Positions 37,663 to 48,500 of a DNA stretch of 64,000 bases are shown here, piece by piece (the stretch's first letter is position 1; each line of letters starts with the position of its first letter). A program made the translations under genes and the position numbers. This DNA comes from Saccharomyces paradoxus (taxonomy: Eukaryota > Ascomycota > Saccharomycetes > Saccharomycetales > Saccharomycetaceae), in assembly GCF_002079055.1 (NCBI RefSeq), contig NC_047497.1, forward strand, positions 568,501 through 632,500. Direction: 5' to 3'. The notes beneath the pieces were generated by a model. It did not search any database. It worked only from the letters and a program-made list of their open reading frames with translations, and was not told where the DNA came from.

Positions 37663-39420
37663 ATGGAGAAGGATAAAGCGTCACATGCGAGCCCAAGCAT
37701 TGGAGTGAACGACTTTGTCGCTCAAGGGGAGATATCCATAGATGATTCCGAAAGATCCATCAAGAGTATTAGTGTCAGCATTAGTGATGATGAGGACAGT
37801 AAGACAGGTGTTCAAGATAATATAGTCACGCCGCCCGCAAGGTCTGTATTTCAAACAGATTTGGCCATTGACAATAAGCTACTAGATAAAGATTCAAAGT
37901 ACAGAAAGCTTTTCACTGAAAAAAGAAGACGTCGAAGGTCAGAAACTTGCAGTAGTCATGCAAACAAAACTGGGGAAACGAAACAAAAGAACGGCATTAG
38001 TGATCAAATTTTCCGCATAAGAATTCTGCCAGGCTCAGATTTGAACTCACTGAAGGATTCATTATGGATAATAAATATCTCTACCCAGCAAGAAATTGAG
38101 AAAACTATTGCAAGAGCTTTTTCTGATTTCTATTGGTTGTATCATCAATTACAAAATAACCACTGGGGAAAATCTATTCCTCCGCCAACAAGATCCAACA
38201 TTCTTGTAGAAAAGGACGAATTTGCCATAAATCATCTCTTTATGATACGTAATAACGAGAAGTATGATCCAGTTTTTAATTTCAAACCAGAGTATATTAT
38301 ATCACTGCAATTGATGGGGATGATTAAGCACATATTCAATGACAAGGTTTTACGTTTGGATTCAAGTTTTGTAGATTTTATTGGTTGGGATGATACTCTT
38401 CCTGAGAATTTACAAATGATTGTTGATGATAGTAACTTTACAGGGGATAAAATACTAATGTCATCCTCTCAATTCCGAGAACTAAAGGAGTTTCATAAAC
38501 AATCAAAAAAGGTGGAATCAATGACAAATTCTCATGCTTCGATGATACCGATAACAGAACTCACCGAAATATACATAAGCCCAACCAAGTTATTCTCTAG
38601 GAAGGATTACCAAAGACTTTTTCAACCTCAAAGCACCGAAAACACCTTTAATAGCAATGACCCGTTGATTCAAGAGTGGATACCAAAAAACAAAACTTTG
38701 TTCACTAGTTTATCCTTTGGTTCAAGTGCGCCTACTTATGAAGAAACATCAGCCGGGATACAAGCATGCCATGACTGGGTAGGCGTATGCAAGGATCAGT
38801 GGAAACAATTACTGTATCACGTATTACAGTACATTGTGGATGAAACAGTGAAGGTGAATTCTGTAATTAACGAATTTACAGAGTGCCTTAAGCAAATTTC
38901 CTTGGAAGAAGTTATTAGAGCAAATTCTGAATTATTCTTAAAATTTTCTAAACTGAATGAATCCTTTTTACAAAGATTCAAAGGCAAATCAAGACAAGAC
39001 ATTTTGAAATTAATCATATTATTTGATGAAAATGTAAGATTTTGCGAGTCATTTGAATCCATTTTAAATCAGAGATTAAAGCTGGGTAAAATTCTAAGCA
39101 TCATTGAAATGGATCTCGACAAAAAAAAAAACTATCTTGGCAAGCTATCTCTTGGAAACAACAACAATAATAATGAAGACCCTAAAACATGTGCGGCAGG
39201 GGATGAGTACCGAATTGTATCCAAAAGGTATAACCGTGTTAAGCAAAGCTGGGACAAAATCATGGAAGAAATTCTAAATGAACGAAAAAAATTTGAGGAG
39301 AGAGAAGCCGCCGAGATTAGTAGATGTTTTAAATCAATGAGAGATTTAAGCGTGGATGAAAAAAAAAATTATTTACAATTGTGGCAAGACTTTGTATCAA
39401 ATGAGTACAGAAGTCAATGA
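37663..39420 (+). CDS. YKR078W: PX-domain protein, sorting-nexin-like
   Basis: 585 residues. An acidic Ser-rich N-terminus (1-60) and a basic KRRRRRSE patch (about 88-95) precede a PX domain at about 120-250. Recognisable there are IFRIRILPGS, the RAFSDFYWLYHQLQNNHWGKSIPPP phosphoinositide-site segment, and a late LRLDSSFVDF. The C-terminal half (about 360-580) is helical, resembling the Vps5/SNX BAR-type region. The function is not established; lipid-dependent membrane association is inferred. Two A-runs lie in the coding sequence (A11 at 39121-39131, A10 at 39359-39368), each encoding a KKNYL motif. Length equals the S. cerevisiae protein. Confidence 0.88.
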   Translation: MEKDKASHASPSIGVNDFVAQGEISIDDSERSIKSISVSISDDEDSKTGVQDNIVTPPARSVFQTDLAIDNKLLDKDSKYRKLFTEKRRRRRSETCSSHANKTGETKQKNGISDQIFRIRILPGSDLNSLKDSLWIINISTQQEIEKTIARAFSDFYWLYHQLQNNHWGKSIPPPTRSNILVEKDEFAINHLFMIRNNEKYDPVFNFKPEYIISLQLMGMIKHIFNDKVLRLDSSFVDFIGWDDTLPENLQMIVDDSNFTGDKILMSSSQFRELKEFHKQSKKVESMTNSHASMIPITELTEIYISPTKLFSRKDYQRLFQPQSTENTFNSNDPLIQEWIPKNKTLFTSLSFGSSAPTYEETSAGIQACHDWVGVCKDQWKQLLYHVLQYIVDETVKVNSVINEFTECLKQISLEEVIRANSELFLKFSKLNESFLQRFKGKSRQDILKLIILFDENVRFCESFESILNQRLKLGKILSIIEMDLDKKKNYLGKLSLGNNNNNNEDPKTCAAGDEYRIVSKRYNRVKQSWDKIMEEILNERKKFEEREAAEISRCFKSMRDLSVDEKKNYLQLWQDFVSNEYRSQ

Positions 39421-39499
39421 ATATGTACATAATTACATAAATAAATGCGAAGATCTACAACTGAAATGCAGCAATATAAGAAGTTAACAAAATATACTA

Positions 39500-42016
39500 T
39501 TAATTTTTCTTATGTTTTTTAAGTTTGACTTCAAAATCTTGTATGCTTTCAACATCATCAACATCATCTTCTTGTTCCTTTTCTTCAACAAAAGCCTTAT
39601 TCAGCAATGGGAATATACGCTGCTGCTCGCCAATTTTCTCATAATCAACGATCATGCTATCGAAAGCAAAACAAAATTCTTTGGCCATCACATCAATATT
39701 ATTGTCTAATTGAGGCAATTTAGGATATCTTTGGGAGAAATGTGTTAAGATCAACTTCCTAGCATTCATTTCGTTCGAAACACTAATTGCTTCATTGATA
39801 GTGCAGTGTTTTTTCTTTACGGCATCATCCAGCAGCTGATTTTCTAGTGTAGCTTCATGAATTAATAGGTCAGAATTATAGCCTATTTCGAGAGAGAACT
39901 TCTCGATATTAGGCCTTGTGTCGCCTGAATATGAAACCTTGAATGTATTACGTTCATTGTTTTCTTCCATTCGAAAGGTAATAGAGTTCGAATATGCCCA
40001 ATCACAATGTATGGCTCTGCAGGTTTGAAAGTATTCTATCGCTAAATCGTCATACATTTGTCTAATCAAATCGACATCCCTATATGAAGAATCCCTGTCT
40101 AAATCTAGTTTTCTTTTCGATTCTTGGTTGCTATTTTCTTTTAGTATTTCGTTAAACTCTGCCAAAGGAACAGATTGTGTCTGCATCCTCACAAACGAAT
40201 CGTTTATGAAATGTTCACAACTGATGTATTTAATTTTCTTCAGGATCTCTTTGTTTTCTAGAATTAACCATTCATTAACAAATTTATTATACTGCCATGG
40301 AGTAACCACATATATGTAACTCATTTCATTATCCTTGTTATACTTGTACCATTCATTTAACACACTGATTATTCCCAAATGATGGTCTGCGTGCAAGTGA
40401 CTCAAATATATCATCTTCAAATCCTGAAATATTGACTTGACTGCTAGCTGAGAAAACATCCTGTGCATGGTACCTAAGGTATTTTCACCAGCATCAAGCA
40501 TGATGTTTCTATTTATGGTATTTCCATTGGCGTTAGTGTAAGGAATTTTAACTAATGTGGAGACAACGTTTCTATATTTAGAAGGTAATGCACTACCGGT
40601 CCCTAATGTAATAATTTCAACGTGTCTCTTCTTTTCTGCTGTATTGTTGAAGTTATTCACATGTAGCTGGTCGTTAATAACTGTATCGACATCAGCTAGA
40701 GGGAACTCTAAAGGTTTCACATGTTCTTCAAAAATTTTTTGCCACGAGAAAGCTGACACTTCACCATTTATTTTGCATTTCATCGGTTCTTCGTTCATAT
40801 GAAATGGTTCAAAAATAACTGTCTTATCTTGTGAAAAAATGTGAATATTATCTTTCTCTATTTTTGTATTCAAAGGTTCCTCTTGGGATTCAGACATGGA
40901 CGTACCCCCGCTGAGCGGTTTGTCGAACCTATCATAGAAGTCCTTGGAAAATACACGGTCTGTTCTTGGCAGATTGTAGTTATTTACTTGTAGTGCCTTC
41001 AACTTCAACGTAGTCAATGCAGAACCGAAAAATGATATTGTGTTTGGGGAAATTTTATTGTGAGATATCATATGATTTACTTTACCAAAATTGTTCTTCT
41101 CAAATATGTCAATGAACGTGAATAGATTATCATTAATGGTAACCTCATCACCAAAAAAATAATAAACCATACCAAGCTCAGCACAATCATAATCTTTGAA
41201 CTTTTCTACGAAAGCGTCCAAATATAGGTCATCTGGAATATCCAAAATCAATACTTTGGCAAAATGACGCTCTTTTTCCAACACCTGTTCGGGAGTGACA
41301 ACAGTACCGTTATCCAAAGTAACCGTTTGTCCCTTGGTTAACTTCGCAAATAAGGGCCCCTTTGGAACGCCTAATTTAACAGCTTCTTCAAGCTTGAATT
41401 TACCCCTCACTGGATTGAAGGAGATCTCGTAATTCGTGGAAACTTCCACTTTGGCGTCCAAGTCAGGCAACTCTACATTCAAATGCGGATCGCTGGAAGG
41501 ATCGTACCTATCAGTGGGTGCATGCTTGGGGAACATTTTCGTAACTATAGAACGTAACACACCTTTTTGAAAGCTATTAAAAACGTCTGTTGTGTCATCT
41601 CCCCCATTTTTCAGAACATTAAAGGATTTAACAGTTATCACCTTATCTCTAAATATTTCTTTGTCTTTCATAATATGATCGTTCAAGTCTATTCCGAATC
41701 TAAAGACGAAGTACCTCCAAGTGGAAACTATGTAATTCAAAATGTCATTCCCATAATGCAAAACAAGATTGCTTTTACCCTGATCAGCGATAGTCAAAAT
41801 CATCCCAGGCAATCCACCAATATCCGACCAGTTTAATTCACCAGTAAGAAAAATATCCTTCAATTTGGATATCCTGATCTTATTTTCGGTCAGACTTCTT
41901 TGGGATCCTTCACCAATCTTACCGAAGAAGTACTTTTCCCCATGTGCGGACTGGAGTAGCAGTAAGGAATGCTTCGTGTCTGATGTAGGGTGTGTGATGG
42001 GTACAAATGTGAACAT
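39500..42016 (-). CDS. TRZ1: Long-form tRNase Z, 3' processing endonuclease
   Basis: 838 residues from the ATG at 42014-42016 (MFTFVPITHPTSD). It removes 3' trailers from pre-tRNAs in nucleus and mitochondria. This is the long, two-lobed form: an N-terminal degenerate metallo-beta-lactamase half carries the flexible-arm exosite, and the C-terminal half is active. The metal-binding motif is HLHADHH (540-546). Further metal or active-site signatures are VSYSGDTRPN, HEATLE and LTHFSQRYP. The end is acidic then lysine-rich (KLKKHKKN). Upstream of the ATG the frame stays open for 56 codons without an AUG (see the next entry). It converges with YKR078W with only 79 bases between stops. Confidence 0.95.
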   Translation of the reverse strand: MFTFVPITHPTSDTKHSLLLLQSAHGEKYFFGKIGEGSQRSLTENKIRISKLKDIFLTGELNWSDIGGLPGMILTIADQGKSNLVLHYGNDILNYIVSTWRYFVFRFGIDLNDHIMKDKEIFRDKVITVKSFNVLKNGGDDTTDVFNSFQKGVLRSIVTKMFPKHAPTDRYDPSSDPHLNVELPDLDAKVEVSTNYEISFNPVRGKFKLEEAVKLGVPKGPLFAKLTKGQTVTLDNGTVVTPEQVLEKERHFAKVLILDIPDDLYLDAFVEKFKDYDCAELGMVYYFFGDEVTINDNLFTFIDIFEKNNFGKVNHMISHNKISPNTISFFGSALTTLKLKALQVNNYNLPRTDRVFSKDFYDRFDKPLSGGTSMSESQEEPLNTKIEKDNIHIFSQDKTVIFEPFHMNEEPMKCKINGEVSAFSWQKIFEEHVKPLEFPLADVDTVINDQLHVNNFNNTAEKKRHVEIITLGTGSALPSKYRNVVSTLVKIPYTNANGNTINRNIMLDAGENTLGTMHRMFSQLAVKSIFQDLKMIYLSHLHADHHLGIISVLNEWYKYNKDNEMSYIYVVTPWQYNKFVNEWLILENKEILKKIKYISCEHFINDSFVRMQTQSVPLAEFNEILKENSNQESKRKLDLDRDSSYRDVDLIRQMYDDLAIEYFQTCRAIHCDWAYSNSITFRMEENNERNTFKVSYSGDTRPNIEKFSLEIGYNSDLLIHEATLENQLLDDAVKKKHCTINEAISVSNEMNARKLILTHFSQRYPKLPQLDNNIDVMAKEFCFAFDSMIVDYEKIGEQQRIFPLLNKAFVEEKEQEDDVDDVESIQDFEVKLKKHKKN

Positions 42017-42184
42017 AGTTGAAAACCTTCCAGGACTTTTTTCTTTACGGCTTGTCGGTCTATTGATCTGTTGCTTCCTGGGTCCCCTTCTGTGCGGTAT
42101 ATACCTCCTGACCAATTGGGAAAATGTAGATGAGAATGACTTTAAGTGTGAATGCCTATTTAGTAGTATATTCGACAGCTTGAA
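42017..42184 (-). other. In-frame, AUG-less N-terminal extension of TRZ1 resembling a mitochondrial presequence
   Basis: Between an in-frame TAA (42185-42187) and the TRZ1 ATG lie 56 open codons. They encode 14 Lys/Arg, many Ser/Leu/Phe and only one acidic residue, e.g. FKLSNILLNRHSHLKSF and LVRRYIPHRRGPRK. Near-cognate starts are CUG at 42178-42176 and UUG at 42115-42113. Trz1 is known in both nucleus and mitochondria, so near-cognate initiation could give the mitochondrial form. Translation is inferred. Confidence 0.5.
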
Positions 42185-43109
42185 TTATGTTTGTTTGTGG
42201 AGGAAGATTATTTCAATGTCTCTCTATATACTTTCTCGGGTATTTTAGAGAGACAGGAAGCTAAAAAACAACCACTTGGACCAACTCATAAAAAGGTGGC
42301 ATGGACAGCCAAAAAAGGGCCCAAGACAAGGTATAGGCTGCTAAATACGTCTTCCCTTTACGTCAATCATAGATTATGCGATGCCCAAAAATTTTTTCAC
42401 TTCGGGTAAGCCCGCCTGAAATACAAGCACTTTCAATAGAGAAACGCTATGTCCTCGTTTGAAGTCAGATTGGGCCATACTAATACAACTCCAATTACCA
42501 CCACCTCATTACAATGGCCTACCAAACATTTGCAACAGCAATTTAGAGTTGTTGAGTGTGCTGCTTTTTCAATTTGTTGGCGCGGCGATAACATTAGTAG
42601 GCGCAACTGTAACATATTTCGAATGAGTCTCCAAAATATCAGCCCACTGGGACGGTAGTGAATTATTGGTACACCCTGCTGCCTCTATAAATCGATATTT
42701 TTTGGTATTATCAATAATCCCAAAATACCCTAATAAGCCCTAATGTTTTGCGAATGACCGAAGACCTTTTTTTTTTATTCAAACACAAAGCCTGGCAAAA
42801 AATGCAAACCCTGCGACTCTTTTCGGCGGAGTCAGACCGAATCAACACAAACCCTAATATTCCACAATGAACTAGTGAATAGATTTCCACAACGTTGTAA
42901 CGACTTATATTACTATCTTTACAATTATGACATATTGACTCAGTGGAAATAGAAAAAAAAGCAGCTACGCAAAGTATTTAAGTGCCTTGCAACCAGGTTC
43001 TTCTTGGCCGAGGCCTAATACATTCTTGTCTATCGAGGTCTACAGTATCGCAAAGCACAGTAAAATTAATTCTATTCAACGCATCCCATCAATATAAATC
43101 TATAGAAAA
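42185..43109. other. TRZ1-MTD1 divergent region
   Basis: Gene-free region with a Reb1 core CGGGTAA (42403-42409), an inverse TGACTCC (42828-42834) and a full TGACTCA (42936-42942) nearer MTD1. The Reb1 core lies about 390 bases from the TRZ1 ATG. No RNA gene was recognised. Confidence 0.5.
42828..42942. promoter_or_regulatory. Paired TGACTC (Bas1/Gcn4) sites upstream of MTD1
   Basis: GGAGTCA (42828-42834, reverse of TGACTCC) and TGACTCA (42936-42942) lie 276 and 168 bases before the MTD1 ATG. TGACTC is the Bas1 core and TGACTCA also suits Gcn4. This fits the known Bas1/Bas2 adenine control of MTD1. Confidence 0.7.
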
Positions 43110-44072
43110 ATGTCGAAGCCTGGTCGTACTATTCTAGCAAGTAAGGTCGCTGAAACTTTCAATACCGAAATAGTTAACAACGTGCAGGAATACAAGAGGA
43201 CGCATAATGGTCAAGGTCCTCTTCTTGTAGGATTCCTAGCTAACAATGATCCTGCTGCTAAGATGTATGCTTCCTGGACTCAAAAGACTAGCGAGTCGAT
43301 GGGGTTCCGCTACGACTTAAGAGTCATTGAAGATAAGGATTTTTTGGAAGAAGCGATAATACAAGCTAACGGCGACGACTCCGTCAACGGTATCATGGTA
43401 TACTTTCCTGTTTTCGGTAATGCTCAAGATCAGTATCTGCAACAGGTTGTGTGCAAGGAAAAAGATGTTGAAGGGTTGAACCATGTTTACTACCAAAACC
43501 TGTATCATAACGTCAGATACCTGGACAAAGAAAATCGTTTGAAATCCATTCTACCTTGCACACCACTAGCTATTGTTAAGATATTAGAATTCTTGAAAAT
43601 TTACAACAATTTGTTACCAGAGGGGAACAGGCTGTATGGGAAGAAGTGCATAGTCATTAACAGGTCAGAAATTGTCGGTAGACCACTGGCGGCATTATTA
43701 GCCAACGACGGCGCCACAGTGTACTCAGTGGACGTTAACAACATTCAAAAATTCACTCGTGGTGAAAGTTTAAAATTAAATAAGCATCATGTGGAAGACC
43801 TCGGAGAATACTCTGAAGATTTGTTGAAAAAGTGCTCTCTTGATGCAGATGTAGTTATCACTGGTGTCCCTAGCGAAAATTACAAATTCCCCACCGAATA
43901 CATCAAAGAAGGTGCTGTTTGCATCAATTTTGCGTGCACTAAAAATTTTAGTGACGATGTCAAGGAAAAGGCCTCTCTTTACGTTCCAATGACTGGTAAA
44001 GTTACTATTGCAATGTTGTTGAGAAACATGCTACGTTTGGTAAGGAACGTGGAATTGTCTAAGGAAAAATAG
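43110..44072 (+). CDS. MTD1: NAD-dependent 5,10-methylenetetrahydrofolate dehydrogenase
   Basis: 320 residues, the family length of the monofunctional cytosolic enzyme. It oxidises 5,10-methylene-THF to 5,10-methenyl-THF with NAD+, feeding one-carbon units to purine synthesis. The folate-binding N-terminal domain includes NGIMVYFPVFG and DVEGLNHVYYQNLY. The Rossmann domain shows KKCIVINRSEIVGRPLAALLANDGATVYSVD (about 178-210), and a late VCINFACTKNF. The trifunctional C1-THF synthase domains are absent, as expected. TGACTC sites upstream fit adenine regulation. Confidence 0.95.
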   Translation: MSKPGRTILASKVAETFNTEIVNNVQEYKRTHNGQGPLLVGFLANNDPAAKMYASWTQKTSESMGFRYDLRVIEDKDFLEEAIIQANGDDSVNGIMVYFPVFGNAQDQYLQQVVCKEKDVEGLNHVYYQNLYHNVRYLDKENRLKSILPCTPLAIVKILEFLKIYNNLLPEGNRLYGKKCIVINRSEIVGRPLAALLANDGATVYSVDVNNIQKFTRGESLKLNKHHVEDLGEYSEDLLKKCSLDADVVITGVPSENYKFPTEYIKEGAVCINFACTKNFSDDVKEKASLYVPMTGKVTIAMLLRNMLRLVRNVELSKEK

Positions 44073-44220
44073 GAAATTTGTGACTGTTCAATAAGCATAG
44101 GTAAAATAGAATACATAAAAAAATTAAGGGAAAAAAAAAAGATCATTATAATGTACTTACTACATACATATAGAATTTTTCTCTCCTAGATTATCATATA
44201 ATATACAAAGTTTATGGGTC

Positions 44221-45255
44221 TTATTTCTTCTGTCTTTTAGCAGAGGGCTCAATATCAGTCGCACTGACGAACTCTTCCTCGTATTCTTGCCCATCATCCG
44301 AATACGATGCTTCATCTCCGTAGTCTTCATCCACTTCGCCATCGCCTTCTTCTGTTCCTTGATCGAATTTGGGCTTCAAACCTTTCATCTTTCTTGTTTG
44401 TAGTTTACCCAAATCTTGCTTACCCATGTGGATTCTACCCAATTTATCTCCCATGATGTCCAATTCTACATTCTTCTTTGTCTTCATTTCTAATTGTTTT
44501 GCCTTCTTGTGAGCTTCAGTGACCATATCTGGACTTGGAGTATGAATTCTGCCGATTTTGAAATCCAAACGTGGCCCAATCTCTACCAATTCAATACGTG
44601 GCAATCTCTTACCACCTTGATCGCTCTTGTAACTCTTTAATTTGTAAACACGAAATAGAACGTTCGGCAATGGTTCACCATCTTGGAAGTCACCTTGAAT
44701 GGTCATGGAAATGACATGTTGTAATCCCGCAACATCTTGTAAATCAGTAGATTCGCCTCTAAAGAAATCTAAAAACAGAGATTTAATTTGTTTGTATACA
44801 GGATGTGTATCAAATGCAGCACCTTGGAATGTAAATATAGGCTTCAACCCCACGGTAAATGTTAATTTCTTGAAATCAGATAACAACTTGAAATTGTCCG
44901 CGACCATTAGTTCAATCATGTCATACACTTTGTAACCAAATGTACGTACAAAAGTCATATTGTTTTTACGCTTTTTGGAACTTGTCATCAGCACCATCAA
45001 TGAACAGTCATTCTTTTCACTAAAAAACTCCAGTGGTGACATATCTTCGAAAGGGTGAATATCATTCTTACGATTGAACCTCTTCATGTCTGGCTTCTTC
45101 AAGGCACTCAAATCTACCATAATATCGTGCAGATTCTTGTTACAAGTCTGGCCTGGAATGAACAGCGCTTGCTTGACATTTTCCACCAACTTGGCTTCCC
45201 TCTTTACCAAAGCTCTCTTGGCTCTTGCATTTTTGGGCTTTACGGTTCTAATCAT
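44221..45255 (-). CDS. RPF2: 60S biogenesis factor with Brix domain, 5S RNP recruitment
   Basis: 344 residues from the ATG at 45253-45255 (MIRTVKPKNARAKRALVK). Rpf2 with Rrs1 loads the 5S RNP (5S rRNA, uL5, uL18) onto pre-60S particles in the nucleolus. The Brix domain spans about 28-240, with LMVLMTSSKKRKNNMTFVRTFGYKVYDMIEL, TFQGAAFD and the closing RVYKLKSYKSDQGGKRLPRIELVEIGPR. The C-terminal tail is basic then strongly acidic (GDGEVDEDYGDEASYSDDGQEYEEE) and ends KRQKK. The frame is open 24 codons further, only to a GTG. Perfect PAC and RRPE elements lie upstream. Confidence 0.95.
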   Translation of the reverse strand: MIRTVKPKNARAKRALVKREAKLVENVKQALFIPGQTCNKNLHDIMVDLSALKKPDMKRFNRKNDIHPFEDMSPLEFFSEKNDCSLMVLMTSSKKRKNNMTFVRTFGYKVYDMIELMVADNFKLLSDFKKLTFTVGLKPIFTFQGAAFDTHPVYKQIKSLFLDFFRGESTDLQDVAGLQHVISMTIQGDFQDGEPLPNVLFRVYKLKSYKSDQGGKRLPRIELVEIGPRLDFKIGRIHTPSPDMVTEAHKKAKQLEMKTKKNVELDIMGDKLGRIHMGKQDLGKLQTRKMKGLKPKFDQGTEEGDGEVDEDYGDEASYSDDGQEYEEEFVSATDIEPSAKRQKK

Positions 45256-45368
45256 TTTCTCTGCCAGTATTCTCGTAGCTTTCTCGATATAATGGCTTCG
45301 GTACAACTCATCTACACACCAAATCACTTTTCAATAATGCACTACACTATAAAGAAAATTCGATCCTT

Positions 45369-45397
45369 AGCTCATCGCAAAATATGAAAAATTTTCA
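45369..45397. promoter_or_regulatory. PAC and RRPE pair in the RPF2/NUP133 divergent promoter
   Basis: AGCTCATCGC (45369-45378, reverse of GCGATGAGCT) is a perfect PAC. Seven bases on, TGAAAAATTTTCA (45385-45397) is an RRPE with dyad symmetry. They lie 114-142 bases before the RPF2 ATG. The pair is the hallmark of the ribosome-biogenesis regulon (Dot6/Tod6 and Stb3). Confidence 0.85.
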
Positions 45398-45540
45398 AAC
45401 CGTGTAAGACGATATATAATTTAGGATTTAGGAATCAAAATAGCTGAATAGACCAAAATATACACCATTTAGCAATAGGTCAAGAGGAGCTCGAGCATAA
45501 CGTTACATCCAACCCAAGTGAACTAAATTTGAATAAAAAT

Positions 45541-48500
45541 ATGAGTGAAAAGAAGGTGCACCTTCGGTTGCGGAAGGAACTTAGCGTACCCATTGCGGTC
45601 GTCGAAAACGAATCCCTGGCGCAATTGTCCTACGAAGAAGAAAGCCAGGCCTCTCTAATGAATATTTCGATGGAGCAACAGCAGTTGAGGTTACACTCAC
45701 ATTTTGACAACTCCAAGGTCTTTACAGAAAATAGCAGATACGTAGTCAAAACCCTTCAAACAGACTACAATAGTGGATTCAGTAACGGTGACCAATTGAA
45801 TGGATATATCGATATGCAAATTGGATATGGGCTAGTCAATGACCATAAGAAAGTTTACATCTGGAATATTCACTCTACTCAGAAAGATACACCTTATATA
45901 ACTGTACCATTTCGTTCTGATGATAATGATGAAATAGCAATTGTGCCTAGGTGCATACTAACTTTTCCTGCTACAATGGATGAGTCTCCGTTAGCACTGA
46001 ATCCTAATGATCAGGATGAAACTGGAGGACTCATTATTATTAAAGGTAGCAAAGCGATATACTATGAGGACATCAATTCTATAAATAATTTAAACTTCAA
46101 GTTATCTGAAAAATTCTCTCATGAGTTAGAATTACCTATCAACTCTTCAGGTGGAGAGAAATGTGACCTAATCTTAAACTGCGAACCTGCTGGTATAGTA
46201 CTTTCTACAAATTTGGGCAGAATTTTTTTTATTACCATTAGAAATTCTATGGGCAAACCTCAATTGAAATTAGGCAAACTATTGAATAAAACTTTCAAGT
46301 TAGGTATCTGGTCCAAGATTTTCAATACAAACAGTTTAGTTGTCTCATTACGTAATGGACCGATCCTCGGTAAGGGAACAAGGTTGGTGTATATTACTAC
46401 CGACAATGGAAATTTCCAAACATGGCAATTATCTGCCACTAATTCCCACCCAACAAAATTGATTGATGTCAACATTTTTGAAGCCATTTTAGAGTCTCTG
46501 CAGGATTTATACCCATTTGCTCACGGTACGTTGAAGATCTGGGACTCCCATCCATTACAAGATGAAAGTTCACAACTTTTTCTGTCATCCATTTACGACG
46601 ATTCAAGCAATGAAACATATTATATTCTTTCTACGATTATCTTCGATTCTTCTTCTAACAGTTTTACTATCTTCTCCACTTATAGATTGAACACATTTAT
46701 GGACTCGATAGGTGACACAAATTTTAAACCGAGGATATTTATACCTCAGATGGAAAACGCTAACGACACTAATGAAGTAACCTCCATTTTGGTAATGTTC
46801 CCTAATGCTGTGGTCATTACTCAGGTTAACTCAAAATTAGATTCTAGTTATTCATTGAGAAGGAAATGGGAGGATATTGTTAGCCTTAGAAGTGACATTG
46901 AGATAATCGGTTCTGGTTACGACTCAAACTCTTTGTATGTTTTAACCAAACAGATGGGTGTACTACAGTTTTTTGTGAGAGAAAATGAGGAAAATGATTC
47001 TAAAGCAAATGTTGGATTTGTCAAATCTCATGTTGATCAAGCCGTATATTTCTCTAAAATAAATTCAAATCCGATAGATTTTAACTTACCGCCAGAAATT
47101 TCACTAGATCAAGAATCTGTTGAACATGATTTAAAATTAACTAGCGAGGAGATTTTCCACTCTAACGGTAAGTACATACCACCTATGCTAAATACTTTGG
47201 GACAACATCTCTCTGTCCGTAAAGAGTTTTTTCAAAATTTCCTTACATTTGTTGCTAAGAACTTCAACTACAAAATATCGCCCGAACTCAAATTGAATTT
47301 GATTGAAAAGTTTGAGATTTTGAATTGCTGTATCAAATTTAATAACATCACCAGACAATCCGATGTATTGAACGATATATGGGAGAAGATTCTATCGAAC
47401 TATAATCTAACTCATAATGAACACTTAACGACTGAAGCAGTTGTTATCAACAGTCCCGATATATTTCCTGTGATCTTTAAACAGTTTTTGAACCATGTTA
47501 TATTTGTTCTGTTTCCATCACAAAATCAAAATTTCAAGTTAAATGTTACCGATTTAATCAACTCATGCTTTTATGATGGAATTCTTGAAGAAGGTGAAAA
47601 AACTATAAGGTATGAACTTTTGGAGTTAGACCCAATGGAGGTTGATACATCCAAACTACCATGGTTCATTAACTTCGATTACCTAAACTGTATCAATCAA
47701 TGCTTTTTCGACTTTACATTTGCATGTGAAGAAGAAGGGAGTCTAGCCTCTTATAAAGAGAGTTTGTTAAAGATTGTTAAAATTTTATATTATCTGTTCA
47801 ACCAATTCAAAATATGGATCAACACGCAACACGCTGAATCTGTAAATGCAAATGAAAATTTTATAAATATTAACAACCTTTACGACGATAACCACTTGGA
47901 CTGGAACCATGTACTTTGTAAGGTTAATCTGAAAGAACACTGTCTCCAAATAGCAGAATTTTACAAAGATTTACCTGGATTGGTACAAACACTGCAAACA
48001 TTAAATCAAAATGACTCAACGACCATATCATTATACGAGGCATTCTTCAACGAATTTCCCGAAGAGTTCAGTTTTACCTTATTCGAATATTTAATCAAGC
48101 ACAAAAAATTGAACGACCTGATGTTTAGATTCCCAGAGCAACACGACCTTTTAATACAGTTTTTCCAACAGTCCGCTCCAAAATACGGTCATGTAGCGTG
48201 GATCCAACAAATACTGGATGGATCGTATGCGGATGCCATGAATACTTTGAAAAACATTACTGTTGATGATTCAAAGAAGGGGGGAAGCTTGAGTGAATGT
48301 GAATTGCATTTGAATGTTGCGAAATTAAGCTCGCTGCTGGTCGAAAAAGATGACTTCGACATTAATAGCTTACGAAAGATCCAGTATAATTTAGACACAA
48401 TCGATGCTGAGAAAAATATTTCGAGCAAGTTGAAGAAGGGAGAAGTTCAGGTATGTAAACGCTTCAAGAATGGCCCGATCAGCGAAGTTTTCAATATATT

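Noticed and set aside
45256-45327. In-frame 24-codon extension before the RPF2 ATG, from a GTG
   Set aside because: No ATG, contains acidic residues, and the known protein starts at MIRTVKPKN.
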